A stretch of 64,000 bases of DNA from Paracoccaceae bacterium. Lineage in GTDB: Bacteria; Pseudomonadota; Alphaproteobacteria; Rhodobacterales; Rhodobacteraceae. The stretch is taken from contig WKFK01000015.1 in assembly GCA_014872815.1 (NCBI GenBank), positions 248,001 to 312,000 on the forward strand, in the 5' to 3' direction. Positions within the stretch are counted from its first letter, which is position 1. Each line of letters begins with the position of its first letter. The notes under the pieces are model-generated. The model was not told where the DNA came from, searched no databases, and saw nothing but the letters and a program-made list of their open reading frames with translations. Shown one piece after another: positions 18,965 to 26,926 of the stretch. Made by a program: the position numbers and the translations under genes.

Positions 18965-19998
18965 AGGACTGACTCCGGCAACATCGCATAGGCCCGTTGA
19001 ATGGGCAGAAGAACCACCATGCGGCCAGGATCTTTCAACGTACCCGCTGCCTTACCGGCTTCATCGCCAGTGCCAAAAAAGATATCTGCACGCTGCGCGC
19101 CCTTGATGGCCGAACCAGTATCCTGCGCAATCATCAACCGACGGAGCGGCCCGGCGCCGTCTTTCTCCACCCAAACAGGTGCGCCAAGCGGCGTAAACTT
19201 CGGGTCCACCGCAATAGACCGCATCGCCGTAATCGACCGGTTCATCGCCCCCAACGGGCCTTTGTGGGCTGGCACCCGGTTCACTTCGCGAAAGAAAACA
19301 AAGCTGTCGTTGTGGCGCAGCAGTTCCGCCCCATCCACCGGATTGCGTTTCACCCAATTCTTGATCACCTGCGCGCTCACCTGATGGGCGTTGTACACGC
19401 CGCGTCGCACCAACTCCGCACCAATCGAGCGATACTTGTGGCCATTGGCGCCTCCGTAGCCAACACGAATATACGACCCATTTGGAAGCCGAATACGACC
19501 CGACCCTTGGATTTGCAGAAAAAACAGCTCCACGCTGTCATCAACCCAGGCAATCTCTAGGCCACGACCTTGAAGCGCACCACTGGTCTCAATCTCGCGT
19601 CGGGTTAGCCACTGGCCCCCTTTGGCCTCCCGCGGCATTTTGTAGACCGGAAAACGATACCGCCCGTTTGGCGCCAAAGACCCATCCAGCTCAGGTTCAA
19701 AGTAGCCGGTGAACAGCGCAGACTTGTCTTTCTCCTCAATTAGAACCGGCCGAAACAACAGTTCAAAAAACTTGCGCGCATCTTCAATACCCGTCGCCGC
19801 CGCACACAGCGTCTGCCAGTCTGGCGCGTCAAGGTCTGCACAAGTATTTAGAAACACTTTACGGGCGGCCTCGTGATCATCCGCGGCCCACCCGTCCAGG
19901 TCGTCAAACGACAGGATTTTCATATGTGTTTCGGACATGGCTGCCCCTCCGGTCATCACAAAGACCGCGGCCAAAGCCGCCCGAAACGCCCGGATCAT
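18961..19998 (-). CDS. mltA: Lytic murein transglycosylase MltA
   Basis: A 345-aa exported lytic transglycosylase that cleaves peptidoglycan with formation of 1,6-anhydro-MurNAc. A signal peptide spans about residues 1-22 (MIRAFRAALAAVFV then SE). TGYFEPELDGS, FLQIQGSGRIRLPNG and the 3D-domain motif AQDTGSAIKGAQRADIFFG carry the catalytic Asp. I see no lipobox, so the protein may be periplasmic rather than a lipoprotein. Start 19998 overlaps the upstream gene's stop by 4 bases. Its product could ultimately feed the AmgK-MurU recycling route in this window. Confidence 0.92.
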   Translation of the reverse strand: MIRAFRAALAAVFVMTGGAAMSETHMKILSFDDLDGWAADDHEAARKVFLNTCADLDAPDWQTLCAAATGIEDARKFFELLFRPVLIEEKDKSALFTGYFEPELDGSLAPNGRYRFPVYKMPREAKGGQWLTRREIETSGALQGRGLEIAWVDDSVELFFLQIQGSGRIRLPNGSYIRVGYGGANGHKYRSIGAELVRRGVYNAHQVSAQVIKNWVKRNPVDGAELLRHNDSFVFFREVNRVPAHKGPLGAMNRSITAMRSIAVDPKFTPLGAPVWVEKDGAGPLRRLMIAQDTGSAIKGAQRADIFFGTGDEAGKAAGTLKDPGRMVVLLPIQRAYAMLPESVL

Positions 19999-20654
19999 TC
20001 GCCCGTGGCAACAAGCTGCCAGTTTGGATCGTCCGATCCCATCACGCGGGCAAAAGTCCAAACGTCCTTTTGCCGCTTAATCTGGCTTTCGCTGCCCTCG
20101 ACAATCTCACCGGCATTATCCCGCACAACATGGGTCAGCTCACCCACATAGCGCACAGTGATTTCGCCCTCTTTGGTGGCCTCGTCGAAATGCGCCGCCT
20201 GCAGCACCATTTCACGCACACCAACAAACTCGCTTTCCACAGTCAGACCTTTGTCCGCCCGCATCTCCACAACATGGGCAAAGCTTTCGTAGACTTCTTC
20301 GCTCAAGAAAGGCTGGATGCTCGCGAGATCACCTTTTTCAAAGGCCATCAAGATCATCTCATAGGCACCGCGCGCACCGCCGAGAAAGTCATTTACGCCA
20401 AACTGCGGCTCCATCGACTTCATCTTCGCCAGCGCCAACGCATTCACGCTGCCCTCTTCCGCATGGTCCAAAATGTCCTGATCAGGACCACCCTCAATAA
20501 CCTCAAGGTCTGGACCACCCCGACGAGCCTGCGAAACACCTTCCTGACGTGGCTCTTCATACCCCTCTCGAGTCCCCAAAACATTCCGCAAACGCAAAAT
20601 CAGAAACACAGCAATACCGGCAAGAACCAGAAGTTGAAGTAGGGAGGAGTTCAT
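19995..20654 (-). CDS. Tim44/TimA-domain membrane-anchored protein
   Basis: A 219-aa protein with one N-terminal membrane helix (about residues 5-22), a charged linker, and a C-terminal Tim44-like domain. Family features are FGVNDFLGGARGAYEMILMAFEKGD and IQPFLSEEVYESFA. Bacterial Tim44-domain proteins are membrane-associated and of poorly defined function. They commonly sit beside mltA in alphaproteobacteria. Start at 20654 is supported by TGAGG upstream; an upstream ATG at 20726 lacks the anchor context. First gene of a leftward operon with mltA and smr, divergent from fxsA. Confidence 0.88.
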   Translation of the reverse strand: MNSSLLQLLVLAGIAVFLILRLRNVLGTREGYEEPRQEGVSQARRGGPDLEVIEGGPDQDILDHAEEGSVNALALAKMKSMEPQFGVNDFLGGARGAYEMILMAFEKGDLASIQPFLSEEVYESFAHVVEMRADKGLTVESEFVGVREMVLQAAHFDEATKEGEITVRYVGELTHVVRDNAGEIVEGSESQIKRQKDVWTFARVMGSDDPNWQLVATGE

Positions 20655-20758
20655 TTGAACCTCATGTTGGGCATGGAAACACTGTTCTATCGCACTTATG
20701 TAAGTCACGGGCGGGGTCAAGTCCACCTCGCCAAATGTAGCAATGGAGTAAAGCTAAG

Positions 20759-21301
20759 ATGTGGCTCTTGCTGGCCTTTATCGCGATCCCAATGATCGAA
20801 ATTGCCCTGTTCATCAGCGTGGGTGGCGCCATTGGCCTATGGCCAACTTTGGCGATTGTTCTACTGACGGCCATTCTTGGCACACATCTGGTGCGATCGC
20901 AGGGGCTTGCTGCCATCGGAAACGTGCAGCAATCCTTCAATGAACTCAACGATCCAACCGAACCTTTGGCCCACGGTGCCATGATCCTGATCGCCGGTGT
21001 GTTGCTGTTGACCCCAGGTTTCTTCACAGACGCCGTTGGTTTCGCCCTTCTGACCCCGCCATTTCGCAAAGTCATGTTCGAATTTGCCAGAAAGCGCGTG
21101 CGAGTTCAGAGTTTTACCATGGGCAGCACCCGCTCTGCCTCTTTTCATTCCGGTCCAGCTAACCAAGGCCACCGTCCAGCGCGATCTGATGTGATTGACG
21201 GTGAATTCTCCGAAGTGGATCCCGCTCCAGAAAGCCCGCACCCACAGGTGGACAGCGTCAAAAAACCCACGCATAAACCTTCCGGTTGGACTAAACATTG
21301 A
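20759..21301 (+). CDS. fxsA: FxsA family membrane protein
   Basis: A 180-aa inner-membrane protein of the FxsA family. Hydrophobic segments at about 1-20, 25-45 and 75-100 contain the family pattern FIAIPMIEIALFISVG and GVLLLTPGFFTDAVGFALL. E. coli FxsA affects exclusion of phage T7 by plasmid F; the general function is unknown. The C-terminal 70 residues are hydrophilic and not conserved in the family. GGAG lies 10 bases before the ATG. Confidence 0.88.
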   Translation: MWLLLAFIAIPMIEIALFISVGGAIGLWPTLAIVLLTAILGTHLVRSQGLAAIGNVQQSFNELNDPTEPLAHGAMILIAGVLLLTPGFFTDAVGFALLTPPFRKVMFEFARKRVRVQSFTMGSTRSASFHSGPANQGHRPARSDVIDGEFSEVDPAPESPHPQVDSVKKPTHKPSGWTKH

Positions 21302-21356
21302 GACCCGTAATTTGACCTGTTAAAGCAGGGCAAACGAATTCTTTTGGAGACTTCCC

Positions 21357-21854
21357 ATGGCGGAAAACGAAAACGGTGCTGCACAAGCGCCGCAGCTGAA
21401 AATGAACGTACTGACCCAATTCGTACGCGACATGTCGTTCGAAAACATCCTGGCTCAGAAAGGTTCTGCCGGTAACCCGCAGCCTGACGTTCAGGTTCAG
21501 GTGAACCTCGATGCAAAAAAGCGCACCGCGGATCATCAATTCGAAGTGGCCATGAAGCTGAACATCACCGCCAAGAACAAAGAAGACGGCGCCGAGATGT
21601 TCATTTTGGAACTGGATTATGCCGGTGTGTTCCACGTGGAAGGTGTGCCAGAAGACCAGTTGCACCCATTCCTGCTGATCGAATGCCCACGCATGCTGTT
21701 CCCATTTGTACGCCGCATCGTGTCTGACGTGACCCGCGACGGTGGCTTCCCGCCACTGAATCTGGAAACCATCGACTTTGTGGCACTGTACCGCTCCGAG
21801 CTTCAGCGCCGCGCGCAAGAACAGCAGGCCGCAGAACAGCCGGTTGCCAACTAA
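21357..21854 (+). CDS. secB: Protein-export chaperone SecB
   Basis: A 165-aa cytosolic tetrameric chaperone that holds preproteins unfolded and hands them to SecA. The conserved core starts at MNVLTQFVRDMSFENI and contains KLNITAKN and FLLIECPRMLFPFVRRIVSDVTRDGGFPPL in order. Length and ends are typical. Strong ribosome site TTGGAGA upstream. It is convergent with dnaQ, with a shared terminator between them. Confidence 0.97.
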   Translation: MAENENGAAQAPQLKMNVLTQFVRDMSFENILAQKGSAGNPQPDVQVQVNLDAKKRTADHQFEVAMKLNITAKNKEDGAEMFILELDYAGVFHVEGVPEDQLHPFLLIECPRMLFPFVRRIVSDVTRDGGFPPLNLETIDFVALYRSELQRRAQEQQAAEQPVAN

Positions 21855-21875
21855 GCGATCTACTATCGTGAATTC

Positions 21876-21906
21876 AGGCGCTGTCCTCGCGGGCGGCGCC
21901 TTTTTT
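21876..21906 (+). terminator. Terminator between secB and dnaQ
   Basis: AGGCGC (21876-21881) pairs with GCGCCT (21896-21901) around a 14-base loop, followed by a run of six T. It lies between the convergent secB and dnaQ genes and serves secB. Confidence 0.75.
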
Positions 21907-21911
21907 GTTGG

Positions 21912-22646
21912 TTATCCCAGTTTGGCCCAAAGCGCGTTCTCACCCATCTTTTCTACAAACTCTTGGTGCGCTGACGCTTCCTCTTCAGTCAGTCGCGAGG
22001 GCAGGGGTGTTGCCCGTTTGGTCGGCCGCCAATCATCCACCTGCACCGATTTGCTCTTTCCACCGCCGCCGGACGCCAAAACCAAATCCGGCTGTCGGCC
22101 GCCAATCAGCTCCAGATAGACTTCCGCGAGGATTTCAGAGTCTAGCAATGCGCCGTGCAACGTCCGCGAAGAGTTGTCGATACCAAAACGGCGGCACAAA
22201 GCATCCAATGTGGCGGGCGAACCAGGGAACTTGTTGCGCGCCATGGCCAGAGTATCCACCGCCCGGTCCATTGGGATCTCCGGCAGGTTCATCCAGCTCA
22301 GCTCCGCATTCAGGAACTTCATGTCGAATTTGGCGTTGTGAATGACCAGTTTGCTGTCGTTGCCGATGAAATCCAGAAACGCTTGCCCGTGCGCCTCAAA
22401 GACTTTCTTGTCTTTCAGCGTGACCTCACCCGGCTGCGCATCTCGTGGCACATCGAGCAAATCCGGCCCAATCCCGTGCACGCCAAAGGCCTCTTCCGGC
22501 ATGTTCCGCATCGGGTTGATATAGACGTGAAACGTCTCGCCAGTAGGCAGGTGGTTGTACAATTCCAACGCCCCGATCTCGACAATCCGGTCGCCGGAGA
22601 ACGGATCAAACCCAGTGGTTTCCGTATCGAGTACGATTTCACGCAT
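21912..22646 (-). CDS. dnaQ: DNA polymerase III epsilon subunit (3'-5' proofreading exonuclease)
   Basis: A 244-aa DEDDh exonuclease. Exo I is VLDTETTGFDP, Exo II is HNAKFDMKFLN, and Exo III is HGALLDSEILAEVY with the catalytic His. QPDLVL just after the exonuclease fold is a likely sliding-clamp-binding motif. The C-terminal tail (KSKSVQVDDWRP...) would contact the polymerase alpha subunit. Last gene of the leftward maf-aroE-coaE-dnaQ operon, overlapping coaE by 8 bases. This order beside the origin is conserved in alphaproteobacteria. Confidence 0.96.
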   Translation of the reverse strand: MREIVLDTETTGFDPFSGDRIVEIGALELYNHLPTGETFHVYINPMRNMPEEAFGVHGIGPDLLDVPRDAQPGEVTLKDKKVFEAHGQAFLDFIGNDSKLVIHNAKFDMKFLNAELSWMNLPEIPMDRAVDTLAMARNKFPGSPATLDALCRRFGIDNSSRTLHGALLDSEILAEVYLELIGGRQPDLVLASGGGGKSKSVQVDDWRPTKRATPLPSRLTEEEASAHQEFVEKMGENALWAKLG

Positions 22647-23232
22647 TGGCCAACTGTCCCCTGATGGTGGTCACAATCTTCTCCACCTGCTGGCGCGCAT
22701 GGTCAAGCGTGTCCGTGGTCACAATGTAGTCCGCGCGCGCAACTTTCTCATCATTTGGCATCTGTTTGGCGCGGATCTGTTCAAACTGAGCCTCGCTCAT
22801 CGTGCCTCGTGCCAAAACCCGGTCTCGCTGTACTTCAGCTGGAATAGAGACACATACCACCGCATCCATCGCTGTGTTCCCACCGGTTTCAAACAGTAAC
22901 GGAATGTCAAAAACCAGAATGTCCGCCGTGGCAGATCCGATGAAGGCGGCACGGTCCTGCGCCACCAACGGATGCACGATTTCTTCAATCATTTTGAGCG
23001 CCGAGGGATCGCGCCCGATCACCTCTTTGAGCTTGTCACGCGACACTGCACCGGCAACCACGGCCTTCGGAAACTTGGCCTGCATCGGCGCAACCGCCGC
23101 ACCGCCGACATCATAAAGCCGATGCACCGCTGCATCCGCATCCCAAAGCGCACAGCCCAGATCGACAAACATCTGTGCCGTGGTCGATTTGCCCATGCCA
23201 ATCGAGCCAGTCAGACCAAGCTTAAAGCTCAT
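22639..23232 (-). CDS. coaE: Dephospho-CoA kinase
   Basis: A 197-aa P-loop kinase for the last step of coenzyme A synthesis, phosphorylating the ribose 3' hydroxyl. Walker A is GLTGSIGMGKST near residues 6-17. DADAAVHRLYD and VFDIPLLFETGG are the substrate and Walker-B-like motifs. Its start overlaps the aroE stop by 4 bases and its end overlaps dnaQ by 8, so the operon is translationally coupled. Confidence 0.96.
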   Translation of the reverse strand: MSFKLGLTGSIGMGKSTTAQMFVDLGCALWDADAAVHRLYDVGGAAVAPMQAKFPKAVVAGAVSRDKLKEVIGRDPSALKMIEEIVHPLVAQDRAAFIGSATADILVFDIPLLFETGGNTAMDAVVCVSIPAEVQRDRVLARGTMSEAQFEQIRAKQMPNDEKVARADYIVTTDTLDHARQQVEKIVTTIRGQLANA

Positions 23233-24062
23233 CCCAAAACCACGCGCCGTGTTTCATCATCCACCACAGGACGACGACCAAACCAGCGTTCAAACCCTGG
23301 CACGGCTTGATGCAACAACATACCAAGCCCATCCACAGTCACACAGCCAATCTCATTGGCTGTGCGCAGGAAGTTTGTAGTCAACGGCGAATAAACGAGA
23401 TCCGTCACCACCGTTTCTTTACGCAGCCCATCCATCGGCACACGCAGCTCTGATTTGCCAGTCATGCCAAGCGACGTGGTGTTCACCAATGTGGCGCCTT
23501 CTTCCAAAATATTGCCCGCCTGGACCCACTCAACCACCTTAACCCGTGCTCCAAAGTCTTCGCGCAGCTTATCTGCCCGCACACGTGTGCGGTTGGTCAG
23601 CAAAATCTCCGGCGCACCCGCATCAAGCAAAGACGCTACAACCGCCCGCGCGGCACCACCCGCGCCCAACACAACAGCTGGACCTGCAGACGCATCCCAC
23701 TCCGGCGCCCCCTGGCGCAGGTTTTCGATGAACCCATAGCCATCGGTGTTGTCGCCCAGAATGCTGCCATCGTTGAGAAAGATCAGCGTGTTTACCGCCC
23801 CAATCAGCGTTGCCCGATCCGTGATCTGATCGACAAACTGCATCACCCGCTCTTTGTGCGGGATCGTCACGTTGCAACCGACAAACCCCATCTTTGGCAT
23901 CGCTCTCAAAACATCACCCAAAGCATCCGCCTCAACCTCAAGCGGCACATAATGCCCGGCAATGTCATAGGTCTTCAGCCAATGCCCATGCAGGACTGGT
24001 GATTTTGAGTGCGCAATCGGGTTCCCGATCACACCCGCCAAAGGAATGGACGGCAATGTCAT
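23229..24062 (-). CDS. aroE: Shikimate dehydrogenase
   Basis: A 277-aa NADPH-dependent enzyme that reduces 3-dehydroshikimate in aromatic amino-acid synthesis. Substrate binding HSKSP, catalytic Lys in GCNVTIPHKE, GAVNTL, NTDGYGF, and the cofactor loop LGAGGAARAV are all present. Length is standard. Overlaps maf and coaE by 4 bases each. Confidence 0.96.
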   Translation of the reverse strand: MTLPSIPLAGVIGNPIAHSKSPVLHGHWLKTYDIAGHYVPLEVEADALGDVLRAMPKMGFVGCNVTIPHKERVMQFVDQITDRATLIGAVNTLIFLNDGSILGDNTDGYGFIENLRQGAPEWDASAGPAVVLGAGGAARAVVASLLDAGAPEILLTNRTRVRADKLREDFGARVKVVEWVQAGNILEEGATLVNTTSLGMTGKSELRVPMDGLRKETVVTDLVYSPLTTNFLRTANEIGCVTVDGLGMLLHQAVPGFERWFGRRPVVDDETRRVVLG

Positions 24063-24658
24063 TGTGGCAGTTCTCCCCGTGTCGTCAAAAACGACAGAAT
24101 TTCTACAAGCGGCATGCCAAGGACGGTGAAATAGTCCCCGTCGATCTTATCAAACAACCGCACGCCTTCTTCTTCTAACTTATACCCGCCAACCGAATGA
24201 CGGATGCTGTCAAAGTTGCGATCCAGATAGCCCTCAAGAAAGTCGTTGCTGAATTGCCGCATGAAAAGCCGCACAACACCCACGTGACGCCACAGCGGTT
24301 CGCCATTCTGATAGATCACAGCTGCGGAAAGCAGCATGTGGCGCTGACCACGCAACAACAGCAGTTGATTGCGCGCATCCTCCACGCTGTCGGGCTTAGA
24401 AAAAATCGTGCCTTGAAAATCCAGCACCTGATCACAGCCCAAAACCAGCGCCTCTGGCCGTTTTAAACTCACCTTGCGCGCTTTTGACTCCGCCAAGGCG
24501 TCTGCGACATCCCGTGGTGTGGCGCCCTCCGCCTGCAAAGATCGCTTGATCATCTCTTCATCTACGCGCGGCTTAACGGTTTCGTAACCAACATTGGCTT
24601 TAGATAGGAGCTGAGCCCGTATGTCGGAGCCCGAAGCAAGGATCAGGGGTGCGGTCAT
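24059..24658 (-). CDS. maf: Maf-family nucleotide pyrophosphatase
   Basis: A 199-aa Maf/YceF-type nucleoside triphosphate pyrophosphatase, which removes modified or non-canonical nucleotides. Motifs: LASGSDIRAQLLSKA (N-terminal phosphate loop), VDEEMIKRSL, GCDQVLDFQG, and the C-terminal FDKIDGDYFTVLGMPL. The more basic loop of the canonical LAS.SPRR motif is replaced here by GSDIRAQ, as in YceF relatives. Start 24658 is chosen because the protein aligns from MTAPLILASGS. The start codon abuts a perfect DnaA box. Confidence 0.93.
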   Translation of the reverse strand: MTAPLILASGSDIRAQLLSKANVGYETVKPRVDEEMIKRSLQAEGATPRDVADALAESKARKVSLKRPEALVLGCDQVLDFQGTIFSKPDSVEDARNQLLLLRGQRHMLLSAAVIYQNGEPLWRHVGVVRLFMRQFSNDFLEGYLDRNFDSIRHSVGGYKLEEEGVRLFDKIDGDYFTVLGMPLVEILSFLTTRGELPQ

Positions 24659-24666
24659 GTGGATAA
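24658..24666 (-). other. DnaA box, perfect match
   Basis: TGTGGATAA on the plus strand, i.e. TTATCCACA on the minus strand. It begins on the maf start codon, so DnaA bound here would also cover the maf translation start region. Confidence 0.8.
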
Positions 24667-24840
24667 ATCCGTGGAGAAGGGAAGGAACTTCTTGAGAGTC
24701 CTTTCTGGAAATTTCTGAGGGGTTTTGCAAGCTGGGGAAACTCCCGGCCGTCTCACGGAAATCCCCCGATTTTCTGCACGGTGGACGGGGAAAACTTTCC
24801 CTGTGGGAGGAATCACCTGGATACCCGTTTCTCCACGCGC

Positions 24841-24849
24841 TTATCCACA
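24841..24849 (+). other. DnaA box, perfect match
   Basis: TTATCCACA on the plus strand in the middle of the intergenic region. A weaker relative, TTCTCCACG, lies just upstream at 24829-24837. Confidence 0.8.
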
Positions 24850-24947
24850 GTCATGCTTCTGTCATGAATTATTCAAACCACTGAAATCATTAAAATCTTT
24901 TAACTTTCTCACCAGCCTGTGAGACTCTTTGGTGCTCTCTATCCATA

Positions 24948-24956
24948 TGTGGGTAA
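24948..24956 (-). other. DnaA box, one mismatch
   Basis: TGTGGGTAA on the plus strand, i.e. TTACCCACA on the minus strand, one base from consensus. Confidence 0.65.
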
Positions 24957-24973
24957 GTGCAGGGGAAAAGTGA

Positions 24974-24982
24974 TAATCCACA
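24974..24982 (+). other. DnaA box, one mismatch
   Basis: TAATCCACA on the plus strand, one base from consensus and 17 bases before the AT-rich run. Confidence 0.65.
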
Positions 24983-24998
24983 GGATTGGACGTCCCTA

Positions 24999-25041
24999 CT
25001 TAATCATCATCCTTTTCTATATATATTTATTTATTTAAGGA
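24999..25041. other. Candidate DNA unwinding element of oriC
   Basis: About 43 bases of very AT-rich sequence with TATATATATTTATTTATTTAA, abutting the DnaA box cluster and ending in an AAGGAGG just before hemJ. The surrounding genome is GC rich, so the contrast is strong. Confidence 0.7.
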
Positions 25042-25072
25042 GGCTCGGACAGGGACAAGGATCTCACCGACC

Positions 25073-25522
25073 ATGGGTTACTTTCTGATCGATATTTATC
25101 CTTACGTGCTTTCACTGCACATCATGGCAGTGATCAGCTGGATGGCAGGTCTGTTCTATCTCCCACGTTTGTTCGTGTATCACGCTGAGCGGGCAGAGAA
25201 GGGGGATCAACTCGATGAAACCCTGAAGATCATGGAATACAAGCTTCAGCGCTACATCATGGCCCCTGCAAGTATTGTGGCTTGGGCCGCGGGCCTCACG
25301 CTTGTCTTCACACCAGGTATTGTCGATTGGTCTGCGATCTGGCCTTACACCAAAGCCTTTGGGGTAATTTCAATGACGGTGTTTGATCATTGGCTGATGA
25401 TCATGCGAAAGAAGTTTGGCCGTGATGAAAATACGCTCACCGGCCGCCAATATCGTATGATGAACGAAGTTCCGACGCTTTTGATGGTTCTGATTGTTCT
25501 ATCAGTGGTCGTAAAATTCTGA
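25073..25522 (+). CDS. hemJ: Protoporphyrinogen IX oxidase HemJ
   Basis: A 149-aa four-helix inner-membrane protein of the HemJ (UPF0093) family, which oxidises protoporphyrinogen IX in bacteria lacking HemG and HemY. The heme-binding His are likely His16 (YVLSLHIMAVISWMAG) and His37 (FVYHAE), followed by KLQRYIMAPA and FDHWLMIM. Start is ATG 25073. It is the first gene to the right of the candidate origin and is followed by rho. Confidence 0.93.
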   Translation: MGYFLIDIYPYVLSLHIMAVISWMAGLFYLPRLFVYHAERAEKGDQLDETLKIMEYKLQRYIMAPASIVAWAAGLTLVFTPGIVDWSAIWPYTKAFGVISMTVFDHWLMIMRKKFGRDENTLTGRQYRMMNEVPTLLMVLIVLSVVVKF

Positions 25523-25567
25523 ATCGTTTGACTCAGGCGAAGAAAGTGGCTTAGAACTGCCGCCAAC

Positions 25568-25630
25568 TGGCCCGTCCGGGCTAAGTGTCTTCCAAATACA
25601 CAGTACATGAACTGCCCTTCTCTTGGGCAG
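25568..25630 (+). promoter_or_regulatory. Two hairpins in the rho leader
   Basis: TGGCCC (25568-25573) can pair with GGGCTA (25578-25583). CTGCCC (25612-25617) pairs perfectly with GGGCAG (25625-25630) around a 7-base loop, ending 14 bases before the rho start. rho is autoregulated through its leader in E. coli; whether these structures do that here is inference. Confidence 0.4.
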
Positions 25631-25644
25631 CACAGGATATTTTC

Positions 25645-26916
25645 ATGACACAAGAAAAGCTTGCTCTTGGCGATCTGAAAGCCAAAAGCCCGAAAGATCT
25701 CTTGGCAATGGCCGAAGAGCTGGAGATCGAAAACGCCTCCACCATGCGCAAAGGCGAGATGATGTTCCAGATTCTGCGGGAACGCGCAGATGATGGATGG
25801 GAAATCTCCGGCGATGGTGTGCTTGAGGTGCTTCAGGATGGCTTCGGCTTCCTGCGCTCGCCAGAGGCCAACTACCTTCCGGGTCCCGATGACATCTACG
25901 TCTCCCCAGAGATGATCCGTAAGTACTCCCTGCGCACCGGTGACACCGTGAACGGCGTCATGACGGCTCCAGGGGACAATGAGCGCTACTTTGCCCTCAC
26001 AGGCGTGTCTCAAATCAACTTTGAAGCGCCGGAGAAGGCCAAGCACAAAATCGCCTTCGACAACCTCACGCCGCTCTATCCGGATGAGCGCCTGAAGATG
26101 GAGATCGAAGATCCCACCATCAAAGACCGTTCCGCCCGTGTGATCGACCTTGTCGCGCCGATTGGTAAGGGGCAGCGTTCCCTGATCGTGGCGCCACCAC
26201 GCACCGGTAAAACCGTTCTGCTGCAAAACATCGCGCATAGCATCGAGGCCAACCATCCTGAGTGTTACTTGATCGTCCTGCTGATCGACGAACGCCCGGA
26301 AGAGGTGACCGACATGCAGCGGTCCGTGAAGGGCGAGGTGATCTCCTCCACCTTTGACGAACCGGCCACACGCCACGTTGCCGTGTCCGAAATGGTCATC
26401 GAAAAAGCCAAACGTCTTGTGGAACATAAACGAGATGTTGTGATCCTTCTGGATTCGATCACAAGACTTGGCCGTGCCTTCAACACTGTGGTGCCATCCT
26501 CCGGTAAAGTTTTGACCGGTGGTGTGGACGCCAACGCGTTGCAACGTCCAAAGCGTTTCTTTGGTGCGGCCCGTAACATCGAAGAGGGTGGCTCGCTCAC
26601 CATCATCTCCACCGCGCTGATCGACACCGGTTCGCGCATGGACGAGGTGATCTTCGAAGAATTTAAAGGCACCGGTAACTCGGAGATCGTGCTGGATCGC
26701 AAAGTTGCGGACAAACGTGTCTTCCCAGCGATCGACATTCTCAAATCGGGCACCCGGAAAGAGGATCTCTTGGTCGACAAAGGCGATCTTGCGAAAACCT
26801 TTGTGCTACGCCGCATCCTCAACCCGATGGGCACCACCGACGCCGTGGAATTCCTGCTTGGCAAACTCAAGCAAACCAAAACCAATGGCGAGTTCTTTGA
26901 CTCGATGAACACCTAA
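25645..26916 (+). CDS. rho: Transcription termination factor Rho
   Basis: A 423-aa hexameric RNA helicase that terminates transcription. The N-terminal RNA-binding domain contains DGFGFLRS and [14 protein letters not shown] (primary site). Walker A APPRTGKT is near residue 183-190, [15 protein letters not shown] covers Walker B, and the Q/R loops follow in [22 protein letters not shown]. Start ATG 25645 ([12 protein letters not shown]) has AGGA upstream; an upstream in-frame start at 25585 adds non-homologous residues. Start choice puts two hairpins in the leader. Confidence 0.96.
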   Translation: MTQEKLALGDLKAKSPKDLLAMAEELEIENASTMRKGEMMFQILRERADDGWEISGDGVLEVLQDGFGFLRSPEANYLPGPDDIYVSPEMIRKYSLRTGDTVNGVMTAPGDNERYFALTGVSQINFEAPEKAKHKIAFDNLTPLYPDERLKMEIEDPTIKDRSARVIDLVAPIGKGQRSLIVAPPRTGKTVLLQNIAHSIEANHPECYLIVLLIDERPEEVTDMQRSVKGEVISSTFDEPATRHVAVSEMVIEKAKRLVEHKRDVVILLDSITRLGRAFNTVVPSSGKVLTGGVDANALQRPKRFFGAARNIEEGGSLTIISTALIDTGSRMDEVIFEEFKGTGNSEIVLDRKVADKRVFPAIDILKSGTRKEDLLVDKGDLAKTFVLRRILNPMGTTDAVEFLLGKLKQTKTNGEFFDSMNT

Positions 26917-26926
26917 GGATGCTGTG

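Larger units (their letters stand above)
24658..25041. other. Candidate chromosomal replication origin (oriC)
   Basis: This is the longest gene-free stretch of the window (24659-25072). It holds two perfect DnaA boxes (24658-24666 and 24841-24849), two one-mismatch boxes (24948-24956 and 24974-24982), and an AT-rich run ending in TATATATATTTATTTATTTAA. Two GANTC methylation sites are at 24696-24700 and 24923-24927, and a TTAAAA/TTTTAA inverted repeat is at 24890-24903. Its flanks (maf-aroE-coaE-dnaQ on one side, hemJ-rho-mnmE-mnmG-rsmG-parAB on the other) are the gene order seen at alphaproteobacterial origins. Adjacent genes point away from it. No dnaA gene is present, which is normal for this group. 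Confidence 0.85.

Noticed and set aside
21628-21643. parS-like sequence TGTTCCACGTGGAAGG inside secB
   Set aside because: Two bases off a palindromic parS and explained by the conserved VFHVEG codons of SecB; perfect sites exist at 28241 and 30146.
24890-24904. CtrA site (TTAA-N7-TTAA) in the candidate origin
   Set aside because: The two TTAA are separated by 6 bases; reported only as an inverted repeat within oriC.
25387-26544. 385-codon open frame on the minus strand
   Set aside because: Fully antisense to hemJ and rho; a by-product of GC-rich codon use with no recognisable domain.
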